Shown here in pieces: positions 7,996 to 14,745 of a DNA stretch of 16,043 nucleotides. The stretch is taken from assembly GCA_946405645.1 (NCBI GenBank), contig CAMJHW010000020.1:1-16043 (forward strand). The letters are read 5' to 3'. Each line of letters begins with the position of its first letter. Positions within the stretch are counted from its first letter, which is position 1. A program made the translations under genes and the position numbers. The stretch comes from an uncultured Bacteroidales bacterium (lineage in GTDB: Bacteria; Bacteroidota; Bacteroidia; Bacteroidales; UBA932). The notes beneath the pieces are model-generated. The model worked only from the letters and a program-made list of their open reading frames with translations. It was not told the DNA's origin and searched no databases.

Positions 7996-9465
7996 TCATT
8001 CTACCGAATCCTGTGATACCGTCTTGTCTGTGGCAAGCCGGTATATCCTGTATCCGGTCGCCGCGACAAGGATCGACATCAACGGCGAAATAAGGTTGAA
8101 GAAACAGTACGGAAGGTACTCGAGGGTCGGAACCTTGAGCACCGTGGCCTGCGTCATACCGCAGGAATTCCAAGGGATGAGCACCGAAGTCACAGTGGCG
8201 GAATCCTCCGCCGAACGGCTCAGGAGCCGGCTCTCGAAGTCCTTCTCCTTATAGAGGTCCTTGTAGAGATTGCAGGTCAGGATGATGGACAGGTACTGGT
8301 CGCCGGTGACCATATCGGCGAAGATGCCGGTACCTACCGTCGAAGCTACGAGCGGCGTACGGCCGGAGATCCGGCGCGTAAGCATCCGCGTGATGCTCTG
8401 TATCATCCCGGCTCCGGTCATGGCTCCGCCGAAAGCGGCCGCACAGAAGATCAGGAACACGGTGCTGAGCATTCCGTTGATGCCCCTGGTGGCCACAAGC
8501 GGGTCCAGCACAGCGTTGCCTGTATCGATGGCTGTGTCGCCGTACCAAGTGATGAACAGGCCTTTGAAACTGCCGGCGAAAGAGTCCTCCCCTCCGATGG
8601 CGGCGACAGTGTCCGGCTGCGCGATGAGCGCGGCCACGCCGGCCATAAGGGCCGCCAGCATCAGGGTGATGATCGCCGGAACGCGCTTATAAATCAGCCA
8701 TCCCGTGGCAAGCGGCACCAGCAGGAGCCACGGGCTGATCCTGAACGATGCATGGAGAGCATCTGAGAACTCCCCCGCGCGCATGGTATCTCCGGGATCA
8801 TGTACCAGACTGATTATCAGAAAAATGACACATGCGATCACGAAGGACGGAACGGTCGTGATCATCATATAGCGTATATGGCTGAAGAGCGGGGTTCCGC
8901 TCACGGACGAAGCCAGGACAGTCGTGTCGGAGAGAGGTGAAATCTTGTCTCCGAAATAAGCTCCGGATATGATGGCTCCCGCGGTCCATGCCGAAGAATA
9001 GCCCATAGCGGCACCGATGCCGAGAAAGGCCACGCCAATGGTGGCGATGGTAGTCCAGGAACTGCCCGTCACGACCGACACCAGCGCGCAGATGATACAG
9101 ACAGCCAGAAGGAATATCTTGGGGCTCAGTATATTGAGGCCATAACAGATAAGGGTCGGCACGATGCCGCTTACCATCCAGCTGCCGGAGATGGCCCCGA
9201 TCAGCAGAAGGATGATGACTGCCGTACCGATGGAACGGATATTCTCCGACATCGCCTTCTCGACCGTCGCCCAAGGTATCCTGTAGATGAGCAAGGCGAT
9301 GGCGAGGGCAACGCCCGTGGAGATGAGAAGGGCGACCTGGCTGCCGCCGTCAAGCGCTCCGGAGCCGAAATGCTTGATGACGAAGAACAGCAGGACGACC
9401 AGCAGCGCGAACGGCAGAAGGGACACCTGCCATGCGGGGGTCCTGCCCTGTGGAGAATCTTTCAT
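7996..9465 (-). CDS. nhaC: NhaC-family Na+/H+ antiporter
   Basis: Inner-membrane secondary transporter of 489 residues with about eleven or twelve hydrophobic segments, exchanging Na+ for H+ or, in some relatives, malate/lactate with Na+. The hallmark conserved stretch GAYFGDKISPLSDTT is at 168-182, preceded by VVTGSSWTTIATIGVAF at about 131-147. A second conserved region lies near FADMVTGDQYLSIIL and the later EDSATVTSVLIPWNSCG. The short N-terminus MKDSPQGRTPAWQ is cytoplasmic in pattern. It begins 17 bp after the DUF1846 stop on the same strand, so it is probably co-transcribed from the DUF1846 promoter. Ion specificity within the NhaC superfamily cannot be decided from the sequence. Confidence 0.9.
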   Translation of the reverse strand: MKDSPQGRTPAWQVSLLPFALLVVLLFFVIKHFGSGALDGGSQVALLISTGVALAIALLIYRIPWATVEKAMSENIRSIGTAVIILLLIGAISGSWMVSGIVPTLICYGLNILSPKIFLLAVCIICALVSVVTGSSWTTIATIGVAFLGIGAAMGYSSAWTAGAIISGAYFGDKISPLSDTTVLASSVSGTPLFSHIRYMMITTVPSFVIACVIFLIISLVHDPGDTMRAGEFSDALHASFRISPWLLLVPLATGWLIYKRVPAIITLMLAALMAGVAALIAQPDTVAAIGGEDSFAGSFKGLFITWYGDTAIDTGNAVLDPLVATRGINGMLSTVFLIFCAAAFGGAMTGAGMIQSITRMLTRRISGRTPLVASTVGTGIFADMVTGDQYLSIILTCNLYKDLYKEKDFESRLLSRSAEDSATVTSVLIPWNSCGMTQATVLKVPTLEYLPYCFFNLISPLMSILVAATGYRIYRLATDKTVSQDSVE

Positions 9466-9482
9466 GGCAGGATGACCGGGCT

Positions 9483-10946
9483 CTACTGTTTCTTGACGGG
9501 ATCGCAGGTCAGGCCGACGCCAAGCTTCTTGAAGATCTTGCGGTCGACCTCGCTGAGCATGACCGTGGAGTGTACCTGGCAGCCTCTGAGCTGAGGCAGG
9601 CAGGCAAGTGCGCGGCGGCAGTTGGTGTCACTGGGACTGAGAACGGAGAGCGCGACCAGCACCTCGTCCGTATGAAGCCTGGGATTCTTGCCGTGCAGGT
9701 AGGTCACCTTGGTCTTCTGGATGGGCTGGATCATGCTCTGGGGTATGAGCTTGGTCTGATGGTCGATGTCTGCCAGGTGCTTGATGGCGTTGAGCAGCAG
9801 GGCGGCGCTGGGGCCGAGCAGCGAACTGGTCTCGGCCGTGATGAGCATGCCGTCCTCGAGCTCCATGGCGGCCGAGGCGACGCCGGACTTTTCCTTGCGT
9901 TCCTTGGCGGCTACGGTGCAGCGACGGTAGTCGGTCGTGATCTTGGCCTGCTTCATCACCAGGGCGATCTTGTTGACTTCATTGTCGTTGCAGTCGCCTT
10001 CGGCAAGCTGGCCGAGCGCAGTATAGTAGCGGCGGATGATCTCGTGACGGGCGGCGTCGCAACAGGCGTCCTCGTCGGAGAGGCAGTAGCCTATCATGTT
10101 GACGCCCATGTCCGTAGGAGACTTGTAGGGGTTCTCGCCGTAGATGCCTTCGAAGAGGGCGTTCAGCACGGGGAAGATCTCGATGTCGCGGTTATAGTTG
10201 ACCGCGGTGCTGCCGTAAGCCTCGAGATGGAACGGGTCGATCATATTGACGTCGTTCAGGTCGGCCGTGGCGGCCTCATAAGCAAGGTTGAGGGGATGCT
10301 TGAGAGGGAGGTTCCAGATCGGGAAGGTCTCGAACTTGGCATAACCGGCCTTGATGCCGCGTTTGTGCTCCTGGTAGAGCTGACTGAGGCATACTGCCAT
10401 CTTGCCGCTGCCGGGGCCCGGAGCCGTGACGACGACGAGGGGGCGGGAGGTCTCGACATAGTCGTTCTTGCCGAAACCTTCCTCGGAGTCGATCAGGGCG
10501 ACATTGGAAGGATAGCCCTCGATGGTGTGATGGTAATAGACCTTGATGCCCATGCGCTCGAGACGCTGACGGTAGGCGTCGGCGCTGGACTGGCCGTTGT
10601 AGTGCGTGATGACCACCGAACTCACCATGAATCCGCGACTCATGAACTCGTCGCGCAGGCGCAGGACATCCATGTCATAGGTAATGCCGAGGTCACTGCG
10701 GATCTTGTTCTTCTCTATGTCTACCGCGCTGATGACTATGACGATCTCGCAGTCGTCTATGAGCTGCGAGAGCATCTTGAGCTTGCTGTCGGGTTCGAAC
10801 CCCGGCAGCACTCTGCTGGCATGGTAATCATCGAAAAGCTTGCCGCCGAACTCCATATAGAGCTTGTCACCGAACTTTGCGATGCGCTCCTTGATATGCT
10901 CGGACTGGATCTTGAGATATTTTTGACTGTCAAACCCGTATTTCAT
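9483..10946 (-). CDS. DUF1846 family protein
   Basis: Cytoplasmic protein of 487 residues, normal length for the DUF1846 family, whose biochemical role is not settled as far as I know. Recognisable family stretches are the N-terminal MKYGFDSQKYLKIQSEHI, ITHYNGQSSADAYRQRL near 113-129, and the P-loop-like APGPGSGK at 175-182 followed by GYAKFETFPIWNLPLKHP and ATADLNDVNMIDPFHLEAYG. I start at the ATG at 10946. An upstream in-frame ATG at 10967 would add seven residues, but that leader contains the exact -7 box TATATTTG and is probably promoter rather than protein. It is the first gene of a two-gene unit with NhaC and is divergent from the ModF-like ATPase. Family call is confident; function is unknown, though the glycine-rich loop suggests nucleotide binding. 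Confidence 0.92.
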   Translation of the reverse strand: MKYGFDSQKYLKIQSEHIKERIAKFGDKLYMEFGGKLFDDYHASRVLPGFEPDSKLKMLSQLIDDCEIVIVISAVDIEKNKIRSDLGITYDMDVLRLRDEFMSRGFMVSSVVITHYNGQSSADAYRQRLERMGIKVYYHHTIEGYPSNVALIDSEEGFGKNDYVETSRPLVVVTAPGPGSGKMAVCLSQLYQEHKRGIKAGYAKFETFPIWNLPLKHPLNLAYEAATADLNDVNMIDPFHLEAYGSTAVNYNRDIEIFPVLNALFEGIYGENPYKSPTDMGVNMIGYCLSDEDACCDAARHEIIRRYYTALGQLAEGDCNDNEVNKIALVMKQAKITTDYRRCTVAAKERKEKSGVASAAMELEDGMLITAETSSLLGPSAALLLNAIKHLADIDHQTKLIPQSMIQPIQKTKVTYLHGKNPRLHTDEVLVALSVLSPSDTNCRRALACLPQLRGCQVHSTVMLSEVDRKIFKKLGVGLTCDPVKKQ

Positions 10947-10955
10947 AACGGGATA

Positions 10956-10987
10956 CAAATATAACAAGTCTGCCTTTTCCGGCCAAA
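10956..10987 (-). promoter_or_regulatory. Promoter of the DUF1846-NhaC unit
   Basis: On the minus strand TTTG (10987-10984) is followed after exactly 20 bases by TATATTTG (10963-10956), an excellent Bacteroidetes promoter. Only nine bases separate the -7 box from the ATG at 10946, so the leader should be just a few bases. Its -33 element lies inside the divergent promoter of the ABC gene. Confidence 0.75.
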
Positions 10988-11002
10988 TTTTTTTTATCTT
11001 TG
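10974..11002 (+). promoter_or_regulatory. Promoter of the ModF-like ABC ATPase, giving a leaderless or nearly leaderless mRNA
   Basis: TATCTTTG (10995-11002) matches TAnnTTTG exactly, with a T-rich -33 region (TTTTCC from 10974). The box ends six bases before the ATG at 11009, so transcription should begin at or within a few bases of the start codon. Confidence 0.65.
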
Positions 11003-11008
11003 TCCGGC

Positions 11009-12574
11009 ATGCCGAAACAGAGGATCATAGACATCGTTGAAGGGCAGACGGGCAATCCCGCCGTCCGGATGGCGCGGCCGCTCAGTCTCACGTTTTATGA
11101 CGGCGAGCATGTCGCCGTGGTCGGAGACAACGCGGCCGGCAAGACGCGTCTCGTCGAGACGCTGAGCGGCGTGCTGCCGGTGCAGGGCACCGCCTTGAAA
11201 TACGACTTCTCCCCTTCTCCGCTCAGACTGGTCTCCGAGAACATCAAGTACATCGCTTTCCGGGACACCTACGACGGCGCGGACGACAACTATTACCTTC
11301 AGAAACGCTGGAACCAACAGGACATCGACGACGACACGCCCACCGCGGGAGCCCTGCTGGAGCGGGCGTTCGCCGCGGCGGAGACCGGCTCGGGCCGCTT
11401 CCTTGACGAAGCGGCGCGCGCCAGCCTTCACGACGCGCGCGTCGCCCTGCGCGACCGCCTTTACGGCATGTTCGGCCTGACGGAACTGCTGGACAAGTAT
11501 ATCATTTCGCTGTCCAGCGGCGAGCTGCGCAAGTTCCAGCTGACACGCGCCCTCCTGGCCATGCCCCGCGTACTGATCCTGGACAATCCTTTCATCGGAC
11601 TCGACTCGTCCACGCGGGCACAGCTGGCAGACCTGCTCGGAACGCTAGCCGGCAGCCTCAAGCTGATGATCATCCTGGTGCTTCCACGTCTGGACATCCT
11701 TCCGTCCTTCATCACGCATATTGTCCCCGTCGAAGGGCTGGACGTCCTTCCGAAAATGACAGTCGCGGAATTCCTGTCTTCGCCGCTTTACGCTTCGCTC
11801 GCATCACCAGACCGTTCCACGGATCAATCGTCCGGAAACTCCCCAGCCGCCGATTCCGGCAGCGGCGCCGAAATCATCCGCCTCACTGATGTCACCATCC
11901 GGTACGGCAACCGCGTCATCCTCAAGGACCTGAACTGGACGGTCCACGAAGGAGAGTGCTGGGCCCTGACCGGCGAAAACGGCAGCGGCAAATCCACCCT
12001 GCTGTCCCTCATCTGCGCCGACAATCCTCAAAGCTATGCCTGCAACATCGAACTGTTCGGCCACAGGCGCGGCACGGGGGAAAGCATCTGGGACATCAAG
12101 AAACATATCGGATACGTAAGTCCGGAGATGCACAGAGCATACCTCAAGAATCTGCCCGCACTGGACATCGTCGCCAGCGGGTTGTTCGACACCGTCGGAC
12201 TGTTCATGCACGCAACGGACGAGCAGTTGGAAACCTGTCGCCGATGGATGGGAGTATTCGGTATCGGCGGACTCGCCGACAGGCCGTACCTGCGGCTCTC
12301 GAGCGGCGAGCAGCGGCTGTGCCTGCTCGCCCGCGCCTTCGTCAAGGATCCGGACCTCCTGATCCTTGACGAGCCCATGCACGGGCTCGACCAGCGCCGC
12401 TGTCTCCTCGTCAAATCCGTCATCGACGCCTTCATGCGGGGCTCCTCGTCCCTCCCCTGCGCTGTCCAGTCTCAGCCGCACTCACCACGAAAGACCTTGG
12501 TGATGGTCACCCACTACGAGTCCGAACTCCCCTCCTGCATCGACCATCGCCTCACCCTCACCCGCATATCATAG
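11009..12574 (+). CDS. Two-domain ABC ATPase, ModF-like
   Basis: Soluble protein of 521 residues with two fused nucleotide-binding domains and no membrane part. NBD1 has Walker A GDNAAGKT (39-46), signature LSSGE (168-172) and Walker B LILDN (189-193). NBD1 has Asn193 where the catalytic Glu is expected, and VLPR (224-227) replaces the switch histidine. NBD2 is complete: Walker A GENGSGKS (322-329), signature LSSGE (430-434), LILDEP with E455, and H502 in MVTH. The segment ESIWDIKKHIGYVSPEMHRAY is typical of the ModF/PhrA branch, named from molybdate loci; no molybdate permease is nearby, so a transport role is unproven. The first ATG is taken at 11009; a TTG at 11000 is part of the -7 box. 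A Ser/Pro-rich linker (about 265-287) joins the domains, and a poorly conserved insert sits at 478-494. Confidence 0.88.
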   Translation: MPKQRIIDIVEGQTGNPAVRMARPLSLTFYDGEHVAVVGDNAAGKTRLVETLSGVLPVQGTALKYDFSPSPLRLVSENIKYIAFRDTYDGADDNYYLQKRWNQQDIDDDTPTAGALLERAFAAAETGSGRFLDEAARASLHDARVALRDRLYGMFGLTELLDKYIISLSSGELRKFQLTRALLAMPRVLILDNPFIGLDSSTRAQLADLLGTLAGSLKLMIILVLPRLDILPSFITHIVPVEGLDVLPKMTVAEFLSSPLYASLASPDRSTDQSSGNSPAADSGSGAEIIRLTDVTIRYGNRVILKDLNWTVHEGECWALTGENGSGKSTLLSLICADNPQSYACNIELFGHRRGTGESIWDIKKHIGYVSPEMHRAYLKNLPALDIVASGLFDTVGLFMHATDEQLETCRRWMGVFGIGGLADRPYLRLSSGEQRLCLLARAFVKDPDLLILDEPMHGLDQRRCLLVKSVIDAFMRGSSSLPCAVQSQPHSPRKTLVMVTHYESELPSCIDHRLTLTRIS

Positions 12575-12645
12575 CGCATCGGCCGTCACCTCACCCGCAC
12601 CCGTCCTCCGTACCTCTACCATCATCTCACCCGCATATCATAGCG
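12557..12645 (+). repeat. Direct repeat of the ABC gene's 3' end, 20 bp exact, 69 bp apart
   Basis: CTCACCCGCATATCATAGCG occurs at 12557-12576, where it includes the ABC stop codon, and again at 12626-12645. The offset of 69 is a multiple of three, so the second copy encodes the same Leu-Thr-Arg-Ile-Ser-stop in the same frame. A shorter copy, CTCACCCGCA, lies between them at 12590-12599. This suggests a decayed tandem duplication of the gene end. Confidence 0.8.
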
Positions 12646-12647
12646 GG

Positions 12648-12688
12648 ACTGCGGAAGGTCTGCAAAAAGTGTTGAGACCTTCCGCAGT
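12648..12688. repeat. Palindromic hairpin unit 1 (14-bp perfect arms)
   Basis: ACTGCGGAAGGTCT (12648-12661) pairs perfectly with AGACCTTCCGCAGT (12675-12688) around a 13-base loop. There is no T-run after the stem on either strand, so it is not a typical intrinsic terminator, though it could block or process the ABC transcript. It is one of two related units in the 12575-12807 gap. Confidence 0.85.
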
Positions 12689-12722
12689 GGAAAGCCACCT
12701 CATCAGCTTAGAAGGGCATATT

Positions 12723-12763
12723 ACCGAGGAAGGTCTCGCAAAAGAAAACAGACCTTCCGCAGT
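12723..12763. repeat. Palindromic hairpin unit 2 (same family, 12 of 14 pairs)
   Basis: The right arm AGACCTTCCGCAGT (12750-12763) is identical to that of unit 1. The left arm ACCGAGGAAGGTCT (12723-12736) differs from unit 1 at two of 14 positions, leaving nine continuous pairs next to the loop. The loop is again 13 bases and shares GCAAAA with unit 1. The unit offset is 75 bp. It ends 44 bp before the start of the repeat-protein gene. Confidence 0.82.
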
Positions 12764-12780
12764 TCATTAGAAATAATGAC

Positions 12781-12788
12781 TATATTTA
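12781..12788 (+). promoter_or_regulatory. Possible -7 box for the repeat-protein gene
   Basis: TATATTTA matches TAnnTTTG at seven of eight positions and lies 19 bases before the ATG at 12808. No clear TTTG is seen about 20 bases further upstream, where hairpin unit 2 ends. Confidence 0.4.
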
Positions 12789-12807
12789 TGGTCGAAACAG
12801 CACCAAA

Positions 12808-13221
12808 ATGGGGAAAAGATTACTTACTATACTTCTCTGCATTTGCGCGCTCGGAACCGGAGGAGCGTATGCGCAGCGCATAACCGATTCCGGATTCAGC
12901 ACCATTGCGTTCATCAAGTCCGACGGGACGATCCAGGACAGTTCGTTCAAGGTCACAGGATACTTCAAGTCAGACGGAACGATACAGGACTCTTCCTTCC
13001 GGGTCGTCGGATATCTGAAAAACGACGGCACGGTCCAGGACAGTTCATTCCGTGTCATCGGGCATATCAAAAGTGACGGGACGGTGCAGGACTCAAGTTT
13101 CCGGGTAATCGGCCATGTCAAGAAGGACGGTATCATCCAAGACGCATCCTTCCGTGTGATCGGCCATGCCGACGACATTCCGATGAAATGGGCAGCGTAC
13201 TATTTCTTCTTCAGAAGATGA
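12808..13221 (+). CDS. Small secreted protein of five 17-residue repeats (beta-flower-like)
   Basis: A 137-residue exported protein. The signal peptide is MGKRLLTILLCICALGTGGAYA, cut before Gln23. A half unit (24-32) is followed by five tandem 17-residue units at 33-117 with consensus IGxIKSDGTxQDSSFRV, then a last IGH and an aromatic, hydrophobic tail WAAYYFFFRR at 128-137. The Asp-Gly turn and alternating residues predict one beta hairpin per unit, closing into a small toroid or barrel. From memory this resembles the proteins grouped as the beta-flower fold, common in Bacteroidetes and without known function; I cannot confirm this here. No cysteine is left after signal cleavage. The gene stands alone, with hairpin repeats upstream and MsrA convergent 59 bp downstream. 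The ATG fits the signal peptide; there is no competing start. Confidence 0.85.
   Translation: MGKRLLTILLCICALGTGGAYAQRITDSGFSTIAFIKSDGTIQDSSFKVTGYFKSDGTIQDSSFRVVGYLKNDGTVQDSSFRVIGHIKSDGTVQDSSFRVIGHVKKDGIIQDASFRVIGHADDIPMKWAAYYFFFRR
12904..13158 (+). repeat. Five tandem 51-bp coding repeats
   Basis: Five consecutive 51-bp units encode residues 33-117 of the secreted protein. The protein units are nearly identical, but synonymous positions differ widely. For example, the two serines before Phe are spelled AGT-TCG, TCT-TCC, AGT-TCA and TCA-AGT in units 1 to 4, while unit 5 has GCA-TCC (Ala-Ser). Confidence 0.9.
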
Positions 13222-13280
13222 AAGAGGAAGATCGTTCTTAAAGCATAATCCCAAAAGCCGGCAAGGAGCTCGGAACCTGC

Positions 13281-13805
13281 TTATTGTTTCCGCGGGCCGT
13301 TGGCTTTGCGGGCGAACTCGAAGAGGGCAGCCGGTAGATGGCAGTAGCCTGTGGGATTCTTGTCGAGGTAGTCCTGGTGGTACTCCTCTGCAGTAAAGAA
13401 GTTCTTCAACGGCAGCTTCTCGACGGCCAGAGGCTGGCCGGCAGCCTGCTCGGCAGCGAAATACACCTTGTCGATCACCGGCAGATCCGAAGGATCGGTA
13501 TAATAGATACCGGTACGGTATTGCGTCCCCTCATCTTCACCCTGCTTGTTCAGGCTCAGCGGGTCAATGGATTTGAAATACAAGTCAAGCAACAGCTCAA
13601 GGTTCACCTCGTCGGAATCGTATTTGATATGTACGGTCTCGGCAAAGCCGGTATCTCCTGCCTTCACCTGCTTGTACGAAGGATTGTCCAAATGCCCGTT
13701 GGCGAATCCCACTTCAGTCTCCACGACGCCGCGGACCTGCTTGAAGTAATGCTCGGTGCCCCAGAAGCACCCTCCCGCCAGATAAATCTCCTTGAGTTGA
13801 CCCAT
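13281..13805 (-). CDS. msrA: Peptide methionine sulfoxide reductase MsrA
   Basis: Repairs the S-epimer of methionine sulfoxide in proteins using thioredoxin. The protein is 174 residues, a minimal MsrA without a fused MsrB domain and without a signal peptide, so cytoplasmic. The catalytic Cys13 is in GGCFWGTEHYF; supporting residues are Y44 (NPSYKQV), E56 (TGFAETV) and Y142 with H143 in EEYHQDYL. C155 in NPTGYCH is the likely resolving cysteine. The usual His in TGHAE is Phe54 here. An exact -7 box lies 21 bases upstream of the ATG. The gene converges with the repeat-protein gene and diverges from the SGNH hydrolase. Confidence 0.95.
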   Translation of the reverse strand: MGQLKEIYLAGGCFWGTEHYFKQVRGVVETEVGFANGHLDNPSYKQVKAGDTGFAETVHIKYDSDEVNLELLLDLYFKSIDPLSLNKQGEDEGTQYRTGIYYTDPSDLPVIDKVYFAAEQAAGQPLAVEKLPLKNFFTAEEYHQDYLDKNPTGYCHLPAALFEFARKANGPRKQ

Positions 13806-13826
13806 AATGCAATTGAATTGTTGTCA

Positions 13827-13834
13827 CAAATATA
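13827..13834 (-). promoter_or_regulatory. -7 box for msrA
   Basis: TATATTTG on the minus strand is an exact TAnnTTTG match, 21 bases before the msrA ATG. No clean -33 TTTG is seen at the expected distance. Confidence 0.55.
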
Positions 13835-13887
13835 TGCATTTTCCGGACAGGAACGCATCTCGCACTCCCTTTCCGAAGGATTATTGC

Positions 13888-13895
13888 TATTTTTG
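13888..13895 (+). promoter_or_regulatory. -7 box for the SGNH hydrolase gene
   Basis: TATTTTTG matches TAnnTTTG exactly and ends 16 bases before the ATG at 13912. It lies inside an upstream extension of the reading frame, which argues for the later start. Confidence 0.55.
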
Positions 13896-13911
13896 CATAA
13901 ACCGCATAGCA

Positions 13912-14721
13912 ATGAAAAGGATAATAACCATAATCGCCGCTCTGGCCCTGGCCGTTCCGGGATTCGCCCAGCAGTACATCGCCCACCCGTGGGCAGGGAA
14001 GAAAGTAGCCTACCTTGGAGATTCAATCACCGACCCCAACAACAATGCTTCGAAGACAAAATACTGGGGATACCTCGAGCAGTGGCTCGGTATTACTCCC
14101 TATGTGTATGGTATAAGCGGTCGCCAGTGGAACGACATCCCGCGCCAGGCTGAGCAGCTGGCCGTCGAGCACGGAGACGACGTCGATGCAATCATCGTTT
14201 TCATCGGCACCAACGACTACAATGCCGGAGTTCCTATCGGAGAATGGTATATCGAGAAGCCGGAGATAGTAGTGGCCGGCATTCACGAACCCAAGCATCC
14301 GGTGGACAGGCTTCACAGGTATCCTTCTGAGGATGCTGCGACCTACCGCGGCCGCATAAACATCGCTCTCAAGAGGCTCAAGGAGCTGTATCCGACCAAG
14401 CAGATCGTTCTGCTCACTCCCCTCCACCGCGCCGGTTTCTACGCCAACGACTCCAACTGGCAGCCGACCGAGGACTATACCAACCAATGCGGAGAGTATA
14501 TCGACGCATACGTCGAATCCGTCAAACAAGCCGGCAACATATGGAGCGTCCCGGTCATCGACTGGAACGCTCTGTCAGGACTCTATCCTTTGTCGGACGA
14601 TCAGGCACTCTACTTCAAAGATGCAGAGAATGACCGCCTTCACCCGAACGAAGCCGGTCACGACCGCCTCGCCCGCACCCTGATGTACCAGCTCCTCACC
14701 CTCCCATGCTCCTTCGACTGA
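13912..14721 (+). CDS. Secreted SGNH/GDSL-family hydrolase (probable esterase)
   Basis: Exported hydrolase of 269 residues, most likely removing acyl groups from a glycan. The signal peptide is MKRIITIIAALALAVPGFA, cut near Gln20. SGNH blocks are visible: GDSIT with nucleophile S38, G70 in YGISGRQW, GTND with N101, and D241 and H244 in DRLHPNEAGH as the rest of the triad. I choose the ATG at 13912 because it begins the signal peptide and follows a -7 box; the frame is open to 13807 but that segment looks non-coding. The gene converges on the GH43 gene, and a pectin or arabinoxylan acetylesterase role is plausible from that neighbour, but the substrate is not readable from sequence. Confidence 0.9.
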   Translation: MKRIITIIAALALAVPGFAQQYIAHPWAGKKVAYLGDSITDPNNNASKTKYWGYLEQWLGITPYVYGISGRQWNDIPRQAEQLAVEHGDDVDAIIVFIGTNDYNAGVPIGEWYIEKPEIVVAGIHEPKHPVDRLHRYPSEDAATYRGRINIALKRLKELYPTKQIVLLTPLHRAGFYANDSNWQPTEDYTNQCGEYIDAYVESVKQAGNIWSVPVIDWNALSGLYPLSDDQALYFKDAENDRLHPNEAGHDRLARTLMYQLLTLPCSFD

Positions 14722-14745
14722 CATCGCCCGTATAGTCATTTACCC

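Noticed and set aside
9432..10964. 510-codon open frame on the plus strand opposite DUF1846
   Set aside because: It is exactly antisense to a well-recognised family gene, and its translation has low-complexity Ala/Val/Asp/Leu content with no domain, as expected from GC-rich codon bias.
10947..10967. Seven-residue N-terminal extension of DUF1846 from the ATG at 10967
   Set aside because: The extension contains the exact -7 box TATATTTG, and the family N-terminus begins at the next methionine, 10946.
11000..11008. TTG start for the ABC ATPase at 11000
   Set aside because: The TTG is the last part of the -7 box TATCTTTG; the ATG at 11009 is the first plausible codon.
12648..12688. Intrinsic terminator for the ABC gene
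   Set aside because: The stem is strong but no T-run follows on either strand, and a related unit recurs 75 bp on; treated as a repeat family instead.
12648..12763. CRISPR array
   Set aside because: Only two imperfect copies of a palindrome, with no regular spacers and no cas genes.
13807..13911. Longer N-terminus for the SGNH hydrolase
   Set aside because: The segment is cysteine- and proline-rich, overlaps both divergent promoter boxes, and would bury the signal peptide.
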